A DNA stretch of 64,000 nucleotides from positions 72,501 to 136,500 of the forward strand of contig JAUJYZ010000691.1 in the NCBI GenBank assembly GCA_033675265.1, given 5' to 3'. The first letter of the stretch is position 1; the number at the start of each line of letters is the position of its first letter. Under the pieces are notes generated by a model. It was not told the DNA's origin. It ran no database searches and saw only the letters and a list, made by a program, of their open reading frames with translations. The translations under genes and the position numbers were made by a program. Shown here one piece after another: positions 11,663 through 23,200 of this stretch. The DNA comes from Actinostola sp. cb2023 (lineage: Eukaryota; Cnidaria; Anthozoa; Actiniaria; Actinostolidae).

Positions 11663-12313
11663 TAAATTAAATTAAATAAAAAATAAATTATTATTAAAAA
11701 ATATATATTAATAAAAAATATTTATATAAGAAAAAAAAAAAAAAAAAAATTATCAAAAAAAAAAAAAAAATTTGAAAAATTAAAAAATTAAAAAATTAAA
11801 ATAGAAATTGAAATTAATAAATGAATGAATAAATGAATGAATAAATAAATAGATAAATAAATAGATAAAGGGTAAAGAATTTTAGTTTTTAAAATAGGCA
11901 AATGCAATTCAACCCATACATATGGAAAAATGGAGACAGCAGTGGTTGTATGTGAGGATAAAAAAGATGACAGTTTTTATGGGCGGTTTTTATGGGTGGC
12001 AAATGCAATTCAATACATACATATTGTAAGAAGGAGAAGAGGGAAAAAGAAAGTAAACATAAAAAATTAAATAAAAATTAAATAAACAGAAAAATATAAA
12101 GAAAGAAAAAAATAAAAATAAAAATTATGATTTAATTTAAAAAAATAATAAAAAATAATAATAAATAATAAAAAATAAAGATAAAAAATAAAGATAAATA
12201 AATAAATAGATAAATAAAGGGTACATAAATTAAAAGAAAAAGATATAAAAAAAAGGTGAATGAAGAAAGGAAATGAAAATATGAAAATACAGTGAAAATA
12301 TAAATATTTGGTA

Positions 12314-13288
12314 CAGTGTGTTGCCCTAAATACCGGCCGTACCCTATTCCGGCCATTTTAACTTTAAAGCGCTGTGATTTCTCGTATATTTCAAAAAATG
12401 ACAAACAAGGCAATCGTATGAATTATTGATGAGTTTAGGTTTATTAACTGCTGTTGTGGGATTCCTGACCGCTTTTTAGGCAGGAATTCAAATGTGTTTT
12501 GAAAGTAGGTAAAGCAATCGCTTCAGTAATTTTCATGTTTTCGTGCATCTTAAGTCATGCGGGCAAAGTCTTTAAACATTTCCTCGTAAGTTATGGAGCG
12601 TAAACAGATTATATTTGGCAGAAATACGACGCTAATCAGTAGCTTTGGACACAAAGAAAAATAAACATGAACGGCTTAAATAAACGGAAGTTCAGGTCAG
12701 GTGAAATTACGTGCATATTTTGGTAGGTATGCCTAAATCCGGCCACAAATCACATACAAAACAGAGCGGGAAAAGTGGCCCGAGTTTTCCGGAATTCTAA
12801 CTTTCCGATCGTAAATACACATACAATTTGATTTTCAAAGCGGAATTTCCAGTTTGTCCGGGTAAATGGTAAGCACCCCAGATGTCATTGCGGGTGCGGT
12901 TCCCAATGAAGTAGAGGAGGGTCTTTTTTCGGTCTTTTTAAAATTTATCTTTACAATCTTTTCATGTAGAATGACTTAAAAAGTCCTTTATTATAGCAAT
13001 TCGGAAAACAATTAGTTAAAACGATGGAAGATAATGTAAAACTTACCGAGCAATTCCTGCTTATTTATGGCCGGAATTTAGGGCAACCTGGCCGAACTTA
13101 GGGCATCTACCTGGATCAATATTTTTGAATATAACAAGCTCAATGTTGAAGTGAAACAAATGTCAATTTGTGACAAGGTAGGTGAAAGAGAAATCTAGCC
13201 TTTGACTGATTTTTAGACCGCTACTATTTTCCTAAAGAAAGATACAGCGATTAATGCAAAAAGCGGCCGGATTTAGGGCAACACACTG
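12314..13288. mobile_element. 975-bp Tc1/mariner-type non-autonomous element, TA target duplication
   Basis: The ends are CAGTGTGTTGCCCTAAAT and its complement, flanked by TA at 12312-12313 and 13289-13290. The flanks (tttggTA and TAtaca) rejoin into tttggtataca, matching the undisturbed copy of the host repeat near 7839-7850 (tttggtataga on the minus strand). This confirms a clean insertion. No transposase frame is seen. Confidence 0.85.
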
Positions 13289-13679
13289 TATACAAAATTA
13301 AATGGTGAATAAATAAAGGAAGGTATACAAATAGGTTGAGGGGAGGGGACGGCGGCGAAGTAGGGAGGAGAGGGTGGGGAGGTGGTGGTGGACAGCGTAT
13401 ACAGAATGACCATGGACAAGGAATAGAACGTATAGAGTGAGGGAAGATAACAAGAAAATAAAAAATAAATAACAGACAAAACCGAACGCAATTGATGACG
13501 CTAGCAACGTTGCGAGCACGCGCGAAAGCACAAACAACGGCTACCGAGGGAAGGAACGGGAAGATCGTAGCAGAAAATATAACATCGTGGAGGGAGATGG
13601 GACTCAGAGTACCACGTTCCACCAAGAGTTAATCAACGGGAGAGAGAAGTAAGAAGAAGACGGCCGAAGTCGTGTACGT

Positions 13680-14157
13680 TCTTATTTGAGCATGCGTGAC
13701 GGTTGCTTAGAGACAAATGCATTTCCACGCCCACTCGGATTCAAATATTGTTTCCGGTTCCGGACTTCTAACGGTTTAGCGAGTTGATAAACATGTCAGT
13801 GGGCAAAGAAACAAAGGTATCCCTACCAGTAATAAATTATAGTATGTGCTTGCTCGATGTTGATGTGTCGTGAACGATTTGGAAGGGAAAAGCTTGTCAA
13901 AAACGTTTGTAATAACATAACGAACTTTAGCCGCCATTATACTATGATTGTGGGCGCAGATTTGGCCATCGGTTTAACACGTTAATTCAACCGTGCGCAT
14001 TAAAAAACAGTTTAAACCGGAATCAAACCTGAAATTATGAATCTCATTATCCAGATTCTTGGATAGTGGAATACAAAGGATCTACACGACTTCGGCAGAG
14101 TCTTCTTCCTTCTCTCTCTCGGAGAGGAGGATAAAAGAAGACTCTGCTCGCAGGGTA
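13680..14157. mobile_element. partial copy of the GCAGGGTA-ended element family
   Basis: Ends at 14157 with agactctgctcgcagggta, preceded by the inner palindrome GCAGAGTCTTCTT...AGAAGACTCTGC. Shares gagcatgcgtgacggtt (13688 on) with the 4178-4979 element. The left terminus is not found. Another isolated end (tgctagcagggta) lies near 34730-34742. Confidence 0.55.
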
Positions 14158-14262
14158 CTGGCCGCCATGTTGTCCAAAATAGAGTATTTAGCACAGCAAA
14201 AGAACAGGAATTTGATACCAAATAAAGGCATAATACTCTAACATTTCGATAAATAAAACAAC

Positions 14263-15205
14263 TTTAAACACGAGGACGCACTATAAAAGGAGAGGTACCT
14301 AAGGTAAGTTCGTTGGATCTCTCAATCAAATCTACCAAGACGTCATAGGGAGAGGATGTCAAGAACTTCAAGTTTTATAAATCAATCAAATGAACAAGAA
14401 AACTGTGGAAATAAGTGCTAAAAACGCACATGGATACTTTTTGTTGTACAATTCACTATCACTTTTCACTTTGGTCAAAATTATGATACCGTTTGAACTT
14501 GAACCGTTAGCCGTTTTGAAGTCGCACGGCTCTAGTATTATTATGCTTATCGTTTCTTTCGTAGGTTATCCTAAAATTTACCCGCCAAGACATGTAAATG
14601 TCATTTGCGAATTAAATATACTCAAGGCATAGGTTTCGAAACCTTACCGGCCTTTACCATAAAAGTACAGAGATGTACAGATGCTCGACACTTTTACCTC
14701 ATTACAAGACACCTTCGCGAACGACGACACCATAACAAGACGAACGACGACAAAGGCGAACGTAACTTGTGTAATGAAAACAATACTCTTGTCGCTTTAT
14801 GTAGAAATGACCGAACATAGTTTTATGCTTGGAAATGCTTATTACAGGCAAAGAGGATTTCGGCTCATGAATTTGTAGGCCTGGATAAGAAGTACGGATG
14901 TTGATTGTTGTGATACATGGCGCGCGAAATTCAAAACATTCTTCGTACGCGTGCAGGTGCCAATGAAAATCGTATAGATAACTACCGAATACGAAACATA
15001 TCGACACGTTCTTCTATTATAACTGTTTTAGACGTAAAATTACAATTTCTTCATTGACTTTGCTGTTGAAATGTGATTTTATTAAGATAATCATTTTACC
15101 CCGTTGTTCAGCCATGTACAACCATTGTCCGCCATATTCAAACTCATTATTATTCAAAAATTGAGGGCGTAGCATGCCCTTTTATAGTGCGTCAACGTGT
15201 TTTAA
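14263..15205. mobile_element. 0.94-kb element with TATA-like motif in its inverted ends, copy 1
   Basis: Ends tttaaacacgagg...cgcactataaaagg and the reverse complement at 15205. The second copy is at 35410-36366 and is about 90% similar by eye. Both ends carry TATAAAAGG pointing inward. Open frames inside differ between the copies and are not supported as genes. Confidence 0.8.
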
Positions 15206-16600
15206 AAGGCCCAAATATATCATTAAGAATTCATTTTTTTGTGTTCAGTGGATAAAATTCTCGTAATACGTCAGCAAAAACTGTAAACATTAGAACCAAA
15301 CAACTTGTCTTGTCTACTTCTTGTATCCATCTGACTATGTGGCGACGCATGCGCACACAAAATTCCCTCCTGTTATTCGGAATATTATTACTATGTAATG
15401 TATTATTTATAAAATAATATATATATAACGCGCGCTCTGATTGGCTAAAAAGCTATGTGATATAAGAGCACAGTTCAAGTTCTATTTAGATGTGATTTTG
15501 CTGATTGTAAACCGAAAATTTGCCGAATAATTGAGCTTCAAACACACCAAGAAACTCGACGAATCGTACAATTATTTTTGTCCACAATAACGAAGAAAAC
15601 TAATCTAACTGCTCAGTTTTCTCAATCACATACTAACCGTTCTGTGAGTTCTATAGCTACAAATATTTTCTCAAGTTAACGAAAAGATAGCCGTGTTTAT
15701 ACTCACAAAACAGAGCGATTCTTGTAGCCAAAAATTGACAAGAAAACATGTTACATGAATATTCATATATCTAGTAAAATATGTCAAAGAGAAAAAAATA
15801 TTTTCAAATATCTCAAAAACGGCCATCGTTTATACATTCTTGTCGAGAAAAGTGACAAAAAGATTCAAAAATACGACAAAAACTGTGGATATTTGGCTAC
15901 CTGACTTCGTGCTCCATTCATCTAGTTGTCAAATATTTCAGAAAGCTAAGTTTGAGTCGCTTGCCATTCTGATTTCTTTCGTGAGATTTGATTGGATGGG
16001 CGATTCCTGACGCTTTTCGGGAGAATTGCAAATTTGATCAATAAAAATTCGCGTAAATAAAGGATGTTTTAAGAAAGAAATCCTTGTAGTTATTTTATAA
16101 AAGCATTAATACACGCTTGTCGTGTCTACGGCTCGTGATTTCCAACATTTTCTTTGTTCTCCCAACATATCCCGCGTGTTTTTAACAGAGAACGTTAACA
16201 AAGACACGGCAAGCGTGTATTAATGCTTAAATAAAAAAGGCATCTATATGGCCGATAAAAAGGAAAACATGGACTCGAGTTTTATAAATGACAACTCATC
16301 CCACATTGGAGAGAGGTTTTGTATTCGTAAGTAGGAAGCCGTAAGGATAATCGTATTTTGCTGTTGGTGCTATGCAAAGGTCAATGATACGAGTAAATAT
16401 ATGAGACCTTTGTATGACCTGTGTTAAAGGCAATCAGTCTTTATAAGTTATTTCTAAAACTCATTTTAATGAATAATTAAAATAATTCATGAGCCATTAG
16501 GCCAATAGTTCTGTCCATTTGGTCAGGTGCATGGACCTTTATGTAATAGATACAATATTCGCGTCCGATCTGTATGGGATTTACAAACTCTCGCCGGAAG
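15206..16600. repeat. AT-rich DNA with a 27-bp-arm inverted repeat; no gene
   Basis: At 16101-16228 a 27-bp inverted repeat (arms aagcattaatacacgcttg...) encloses 75 bp. The rest shows no gene; 15400-15480 contains MITE-like gcgcgctctgattggct. Confidence 0.5.
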
Positions 16601-16604
16601 TATC

Positions 16605-17273
16605 TGACTTATCGAATCCAACGACGTATAAGTGGATGTTTAAGTACTATATACAATATGAACGGCCGATCTGTATGGGATTTACAAACTCGAGCCGTAG
16701 GCGATCGGACGCGAATCCAACGATGTATAAGTGGATGTTTTACTATAATTTGGATGATAGGAAACAGTTTGGCCGAGAAAATCCAAGTTAAAGTTGAATG
16801 CCAATGAGAACGAATCTCTTGCCGATTTACAGATGTCTGCTACGCTTATGATTTCTATTGTATTTCCCTCATTAATTATTCATGAATTCGATAACTGTAA
16901 TTTGGATGATAGGAAACAGTTTGGCCAAGAAAATCCAAGTTAGACCAAGTTAAAGTTGAATGCAAATGAGGACGATTCTGTATCCGATTTACAAATGTCT
17001 GCTACCCTTATGATTTCTATTGTATTTCCCTCATTAATTATTCATGAATTTGATAAGTACTATATACAATATTCGCGTCCGATCTGTAGGCTCGAGTTTG
17101 TAAATCCCATACAGATCGGCCGCTCATATTGTATATTACTTATCGAATCCAACGATGTATAAGTGGATGTTTTACTATAATTTTGATGATAGGAAACAGT
17201 TTGGCCAAGAAAATCCAAGTTAAAGTTGAATGCAAATGAGGACGAATCTCTTGCCGATTTTCAGATGTCTGCT
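16605..17273. repeat. irregular tandem repeat that is the transposon's target
   Basis: Blocks containing tggatgataggaaacagttt recur near 16752, 16902 and 17185. Blocks with atgtctgctac and tttctattgtatttccctc recur near 16833 and 16995. The repeat resumes at 26165-26226 on the far side of the 8.9-kb element, so the array was split by the insertion. Confidence 0.85.
17265..17273. other. target-site duplication, left copy (ATGTCTGCT)
   Basis: Nine bases repeated at 26165-26173. The unoccupied sequence is present at 16833-16841 and, with a diverged neighbour, at 16995-17003. If the element is instead taken to start TTAGCC, the duplication shrinks to 7 bp. Confidence 0.85.
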
Positions 17274-17435
17274 TAGCCTGCGTAGCTCGGCGGTCTGGAA
17301 GGGGAAGGGGAAGGGGGGAGGGGGAGGGGGAAAAAGAAGGAGGAGAGGGGGTTGGGGAGGAGAAGGGGAAGGGAGAGGGGATTGGGGAGGAGGAGGAGGA
17401 AACACCGCCTGCCCGAAGACTATGGGTTTTTGAAT
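17274..17435 (+). repeat. left terminal inverted repeat of the 8.9-kb transposon
   Basis: Begins TAGCCTGCGTAGC, continues through a ~110-bp almost pure purine tract rich in GGGG runs, and ends gactatgggtttttgaat. The right copy at 26004-26164 differs at about two positions. The purine tract makes spurious Pro/Ser-rich frames on the opposite strand. Confidence 0.95.
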
Positions 17436-17554
17436 TGCCCGTCCGCTGGAGAACGGGAAATACTGATTGGCTAAAAAGTGACGTGTCTGTCAACGTGTAC
17501 GGGTGTCAAACAACACTTATAATATTATTCGAGTTTTCACGATTACGAGAAAAG

Positions 17555-19592
17555 ATAGCGGCGGACGCGTGTATTGAAAAAGCCTTAGAATTTTTAAAGA
17601 ATTCTAACAGAGATTTCACTTTAAAACAAGAGCAAAGGCAGGCTGTCGAAGATTTGCTACGAGGAGAAGATGTTTTGGCAATTTTGCCCACGGGCTTTGG
17701 TAAAAGCATCATATTTATAGTCTTTCTACTGGCAAGAAAGTACTTGGAACAGCAACAGGACGATACATACACATTCATGCACAGTCGTTGTGATTTCTCC
17801 CTTGCAGAGTATAATAATTGACCAGATTGCAGAGATACAATCTATGAACTGTTCTGCAGTTGAACTCTGCAGCGAAAATATCGATGGGATAATCAGTTCT
17901 CCTCCAGAGTTCATATACTCGATAGCTGAGAAAGCAATCGAGCAGCGTTTTCTCGACTCCCTAAAAAACGACCACAGTGCTCTACATCGAAGCGTTTCTG
18001 CGGTTGTCGTAGATGAGTGCCATACGATGGAAACTTGGACTGGGAAAAGGTAAAAAAAGTTAGCTCTAAACTTTACATGAACACTTTGTCTCTTCAATAG
18101 AAAGAGAGCGACTGCCTTTCGATTCGCAATCGCAGGGTAAACATTCCTTCGACCTTGTGTAACTGATATTAGTTTAAATTTTCAGGAAAACACAAGGAAA
18201 CAAGCACACTCAAGCTTTTAGGAGTGCCTATGGGAAGCTTTCCATCTTACGTTCTATGTGTAAGCCAGGTAAGGAATTCTACTCTCTTAAGTATATTGAA
18301 CTAAATGATTTTCTTACATGTAAGCTTAAGCTTAATTTTGGATTTTTATACACTCAGCTAGCTAATAATAATATTGTTATTTCATCCAACCAGGTACACC
18401 ATTTCTAGCACTCACTGGCACAGCAGATGGAGACACTGAAAGAGTAGTTGCAAGTGACCTCAACATGAGAAATTACACCCGATTGTTTGTAAGTCCTAAC
18501 AGACAAAATCTAAAGTTTGTAGTTGAAAAAGTTTCCAAGGAAACAATGTTGGAGGAGCTTGATTGGATAATAGAACTTGTGAAAGAAAAGGGACTAGAAA
18601 TTCCCAAGATCATCATAATTTTCTGTAGTACCCTATATGCCATAGGGAGTGTGGTGAACTACATGATGTTGAAATTGAACAAACTAGCATTCTATCCAAC
18701 ATCATCTAAAGAAATGGAACACTGTATTGTTGGGATTTATCATTCATCAACTCTACCAAAGTACAAAGAAAGAGTTTTAAATTCTTTCAAATCAAATGGC
18801 ACAAAAAGAATTGCTGTCGCAACCACTGCCTTAAGTATGGGTGTCAATTTCCCTGACGTCAGATATGTTGTTATGTATGGGCCACCACGAAGCATTTTGG
18901 ACTTCCATCAAGAAGCTGGACGGGCAGGAAGGGATGGAACAAATTCTTATGTCATTCTCAGCTACTATGGTCAGCAAATCACACATTGTGACGATGACAT
19001 GAGAATGTTTTTGAAAAGTACTGGTTGTCGTCGTGTGGCAGCATATTCAAGTTTAGACCAAGAAATAAGTCCAAAGCTACCTGGTCATGAATGCTGTGAC
19101 TACTGTTCATCAACATGTGAGTGTGACCATGACATATGTAACCAGCCAAAGCCCTATGAAAGAAAACAAGTTGTAGAAACCAAAGAAGTACCATCCAGGA
19201 CTGTCTCAGAAACAGAGAAAAAAGCACTGGAGGAATCACTGAAAGAACTGCAGACAAGTTTATCCTCAAACACAGGAATAAGTGCCTTTGGAAGTACATC
19301 GTCTCATGGCTTCTCATCAGAACTGATATCAGATGTGGTTAATAACTGCCACAAGATATTTACACTTAAAGATATCCTGACCTATGTTCCAGTTTTTTCA
19401 AAGAACCACGCCATAAAGATCCTAGAAGTTCTTTCTGAATTCTTCGATGATTTTGAAGAATCTGTTCTTACTGATCTCTCGATAAACAATCAAGATGAAG
19501 ATCAACAATGCAAGCTTTTAGTACTTGAGGATATCATGGCCAGTGAGTACACTGATGTGTTTGAAGATTCACTAGACATTGATTTTATTTAG
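17555..19592 (+). pseudogene. RecQ-like DNA helicase of the 8.9-kb transposon (start lost, one frameshift)
   Basis: Three exons: 17555-18049, 18186-18268 and 18394-19592, with GT-AG introns that keep phase. Order of motifs: Q-motif-like FTLKQEQ; Walker A LPTGFGKS (~17690); Ia VVISPLQS; II VVVDECH (~18010); III LALTGTA (exon 3 start); V ATTALSMGVNFPD; VI HQEAGRAGRDG; then a RecQ-type zinc region with CRR and HECCDYC. A ~180-aa tail of unknown function ends at TAG 19590-19592. Family role: ATP-driven 3'-5' DNA unwinding. Two lesions: the expected start is ATA (17555-17557) in an ATG-like context before GCGGCGGAC, and the frame shifts by one base near 17780, between FMHS and VVISPL. The rest is open. 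The gene is probably inactive in this copy unless these are assembly errors or an unseen upstream exon supplies the start. Confidence 0.85.
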
Positions 19593-19640
19593 TAACATAA
19601 TATTTATTATAGACATACATATGTACATATAGGTACAATT

Positions 19641-19845
19641 TAGGGTGCGTTCGATTGACCTTATCCCAGAATAGGATTAATAACATCCCTAAATCACTGT
19701 CAGCTACTGTCCACTGTAAAATGAAACGATTCCTTGTTGTAGTACATGTATACAGTTTGGAAATTTAAATGTGCTGAAATAAAACCATCCACATGTTTAT
19801 TTCGTGTATTCCTATTCTGGAATACGGTCAATCGAACGCACCCTA
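19641..19845. mobile_element. ~205-bp MITE between the two transposon genes
   Basis: Terminal inverted repeats GGGTGCGTTCGATTGACC / GGTCAATCGAACGCACCC with TA on both sides. Non-coding. Confidence 0.8.
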
Positions 19846-20204
19846 AGTTAGTAATACTTTTGAAAACTATGTACATTTAGTTGACATCAATCAGTAATAT
19901 TTACATTATTATCCATTAAGTTAATTACATGTAGTTGATGTCAATTCCAGTTCTTTGATATGTATTTTGTACAATGTATATATTTTGCAGCTAGACTGCG
20001 AGTCTAAATCAAGTACATGTACTGTACTACATCATGAATTCCAGTATGTACGAACAGTACGAAGTTAGATAAATGTAAAATATGTAGTCATGGTTTACAA
20101 ATACATATACATATTACATGTGTATGTGCATGTGCCAAAAGATGATTGTAAAAACATATCCTGTGATTACAGGTACAAGCTGACACTTAATTCTTATCAA
20201 GTTC

Positions 20205-20210
20205 TTTATT
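20205..20210 (-). promoter_or_regulatory. poly(A) signal AATAAA of the transposase gene
   Basis: Minus-strand AATAAA, 44 bp past the stop codon at 20254-20256; a normal distance for a cleavage/polyadenylation signal. Confidence 0.6.
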
Positions 20211-20253
20211 GTAACAAAACTAACTAAATGAAAAAACGATCTAGACAGGAATC

Positions 20254-23200
20254 TCAATAATTGAAACACGAATCCCAATTTTCCATGAGCCTAACCATCC
20301 AGGAACGAAGGTCCCTATAGTCAAGTTTTTTAAGGAGATTTGATTGAAATACTGGAAAAGATGGGTGTCCATCTCTTCCTTCTTGTAACCTAAATGCTTC
20401 TATCTGCATTAAGTCATTTGTAATCTGCTGCACTGCTGTCTCTGGCTTTCCTGGGGATCTGTACCCTTTTGTATTTTGCAAGCTACAATCCTTGTCAATG
20501 GCATCTAGAATAAGTTCAAGAGGCTCTACTGTGTTGGCAATTCTCTCTGCAGACTGTTCATTCAAATTAGCACCAAGTGCTCTCCACATTGTCTTGACAA
20601 TTTTATTCAATTGTTCCATTCGTAAGTCTAAAGGAATATTCCCACCTTTCGTACCATACTTATTATAAAACCTATTCCATTTAAGGCAATGAGCATCTCT
20701 CTCTGACAATATGTTTGCAATTTTAACCAAGTAAAGAAAAACTACATAAGAATATTTTGTTTTGCCATTGGCTTTGTACAATAGAAGGACAAATTTGTAC
20801 AAGTCATGTAGTCTGTCTCCATCTCCTTCCTTGATTGCATCATTGAATTCAAATATAACAAGACCAAACACAAGTTTTAATCTGTGGTAATTAAAGACAC
20901 TATCTTCCGACTTCTTTATGCTCTCTTCTGGGCTTTGTTCAGCTATTTGTACTCCTTGATGCACAATTGTTTCATGACTGAAATTTAAGATACATGTACT
21001 TATTATTTTGATAAAAAAGGTTTCACCTGGTGGGCTAAAAATTGTTGTGCTGAGAGACATTGAATTAAGGTGTGGACACACGCTGCAACAATACGTGTTG
21101 CGTGCAATGTTGCACCGTGGCGTGTGTCCGGCCCTTTAATCTTTTGGCAGCATACATATGTACCTGTTTCTTGAACCCTTGGTTGAGTAGACTAGACCAC
21201 ATGAGGACCGGCAATGATAGTGTCCAAATGCATCTCTTTCATTTCCATTTAAATATATTTCAAACACTAGTATAGGTGATGTTTTGTTACTTCATGCCTT
21301 CAAAATGCAAGGTATATTATTATCAAAATGTATTACTCCTATACTCTAATATTCTTATATACTGTACATTATTTATTACAGTTCAACTAATAAAACTGTG
21401 AATTCATGTCTAAATTATGTAGAAATGCAAAAAACAAGAAGGTTGAACATGTTGTTGTTTAGTTGTCTGGATCGAAATTATGGCTACAATCTAAATTATG
21501 TCATGTGACCATACAATCACATGCGAGAGTGAAACCACTGAAAATGTAATAAACATTCCAGACATGCATAATTTAGGCATTCACAATGCTTTTATTAGTT
21601 AAACTGTAATACAAACTTGTGATCAATAATTATTAAATCTTACTTGACCCTTGCAGAATGATGTATATAACTTTTGTCACACCCATCCAAACGACAAATA
21701 AATCCCAGTTTTAATGAATCATGAAGTTCTTGTACTTGCTGGGCCAGCGGTTGAATGTCCCTACTTTCCAGAAAATACGTTTGTGTGTATTTCACACACA
21801 AATCCATGAGCCATCTCCGACGTTCATCTTTAGGTACACTATTGTCTGGGATATCATAGTTTGGGAGATCTGCAACATAATAACCAAACAGTTTTGAGAC
21901 ACTAGTCACTTTAAAATGGTCAAAAAGTTATCTCAATTTATTGTCTTTTAAAGGGCAAGTTGCATGAGTGTTGTCAAAAAGCTGGAAATTATATTAAATG
22001 ATAGTAATTGGTCTCACTAATAAATAGTTAAAATAATAACTTGAATACTCTTTTGGAAATAATCGAAAAAGCATCGTAAAAACGGAAATTGAGAAAACCA
22101 GCAAGAAGCGGAAGTGACGTCATGGGGGTCAATCCAACGCACTGAACGCAGCCGGCTTGAAGTTAACATGGCGGATGAGTCTTCAAGTCCGAGTTCACTC
22201 GAAAGTCTTTATTTGGGAAACGATTTAGAAATCATAGAGGCTTAACGTGAGTCTGAAAAGAGCAATAAGGGTGATACTGGACCCCCATGACGTCACACAA
22301 GCGGGAAATTCGAATTCTGATTAGTGAAACTTCAGAAAATAAATTCGTTCTTTAAAATAGATTTTCTTGCAAATAAGTTTAGTTATAGTATATGACCTTT
22401 ATTATATAATACCAAACAAATTTTTTTTAGAATTTTTTTTTTTTCCCCATGCAACTTGCCCTTTAAGGGAAGTAATACAAACCTTGTCGGTAATCAATAT
22501 TTGATTTTATATATACACTCGATTGCAGAAAGGTTGTAGTATTGTACAAATATCGAATGAGATGCAATAAATGGATGCGATACTAATCTAAAATTGATGA
22601 TTCTGGTATATTAGAAGAAAATAAGTGATGTTTCGCACTTTGCATCTCATTAGATATCTTGTATCTCATCAGATATTTGTATAAATGTATACTACAACGT
22701 TTCTGCAAACAAGTGTATATATAGAACGTTATTTCTTCCAACCTTCCATTTTCGACATTCCAGACATTTCCATGAATGATGCACATATATGGCCTTCTAC
22801 CTCACATTGGTGAAACTCCTTGTACTCATTATAATGGCTTTTTACTCCCTTAGATGCATTGATTTTGCCAGTACGGTTCATGCTTGCACGTGATGTTCCT
22901 ATCTCTCCTGACGATGAACTTTTGACAAAAGTATCATGTTCCACCTAAAATAAATCAATGTTTTGGATTGGAAGACATAAGTTGCTTCAAATCATACTGC
23001 ATCATGCAAAGGATAACATCTCATCACATTGCTGTTAGTTGCATATAATATACATGCATTGTTACAATGTAATTGAAATACCAAGTACCATAAGTAAATT
23101 AAATTTTGCATGCCAATCAGCAAACTCTGTGTCCAATCCTTCCAGTCTGTCATTAGGAGAGTCCCCATCTTTAAATGTCCATTTTGTACATCTGGCCCTC

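Noticed and set aside
13251..13625. 124-codon frame rich in Pro, Phe and Leu
   Set aside because: Starts inside the end of a MITE and has low-complexity composition and no domain.
14681..15007. Overlapping frames in the 14.3-kb element and its copy at 35.8-36.2 kb
   Set aside because: Reading frames are not kept between the two copies and no domain is visible.
17140..17493. Pro/Ser-rich and Gly/Arg-rich frames over the left terminal repeat; also 25970-26230
   Set aside because: Both are readings of the purine/pyrimidine tract in the terminal inverted repeats.
17435..17554. Upstream extension of the helicase frame as the true N terminus
   Set aside because: It contains no ATG and begins in the terminal repeat; the ATA at 17555 before GCGGCGGAC is a better candidate for a lost start.
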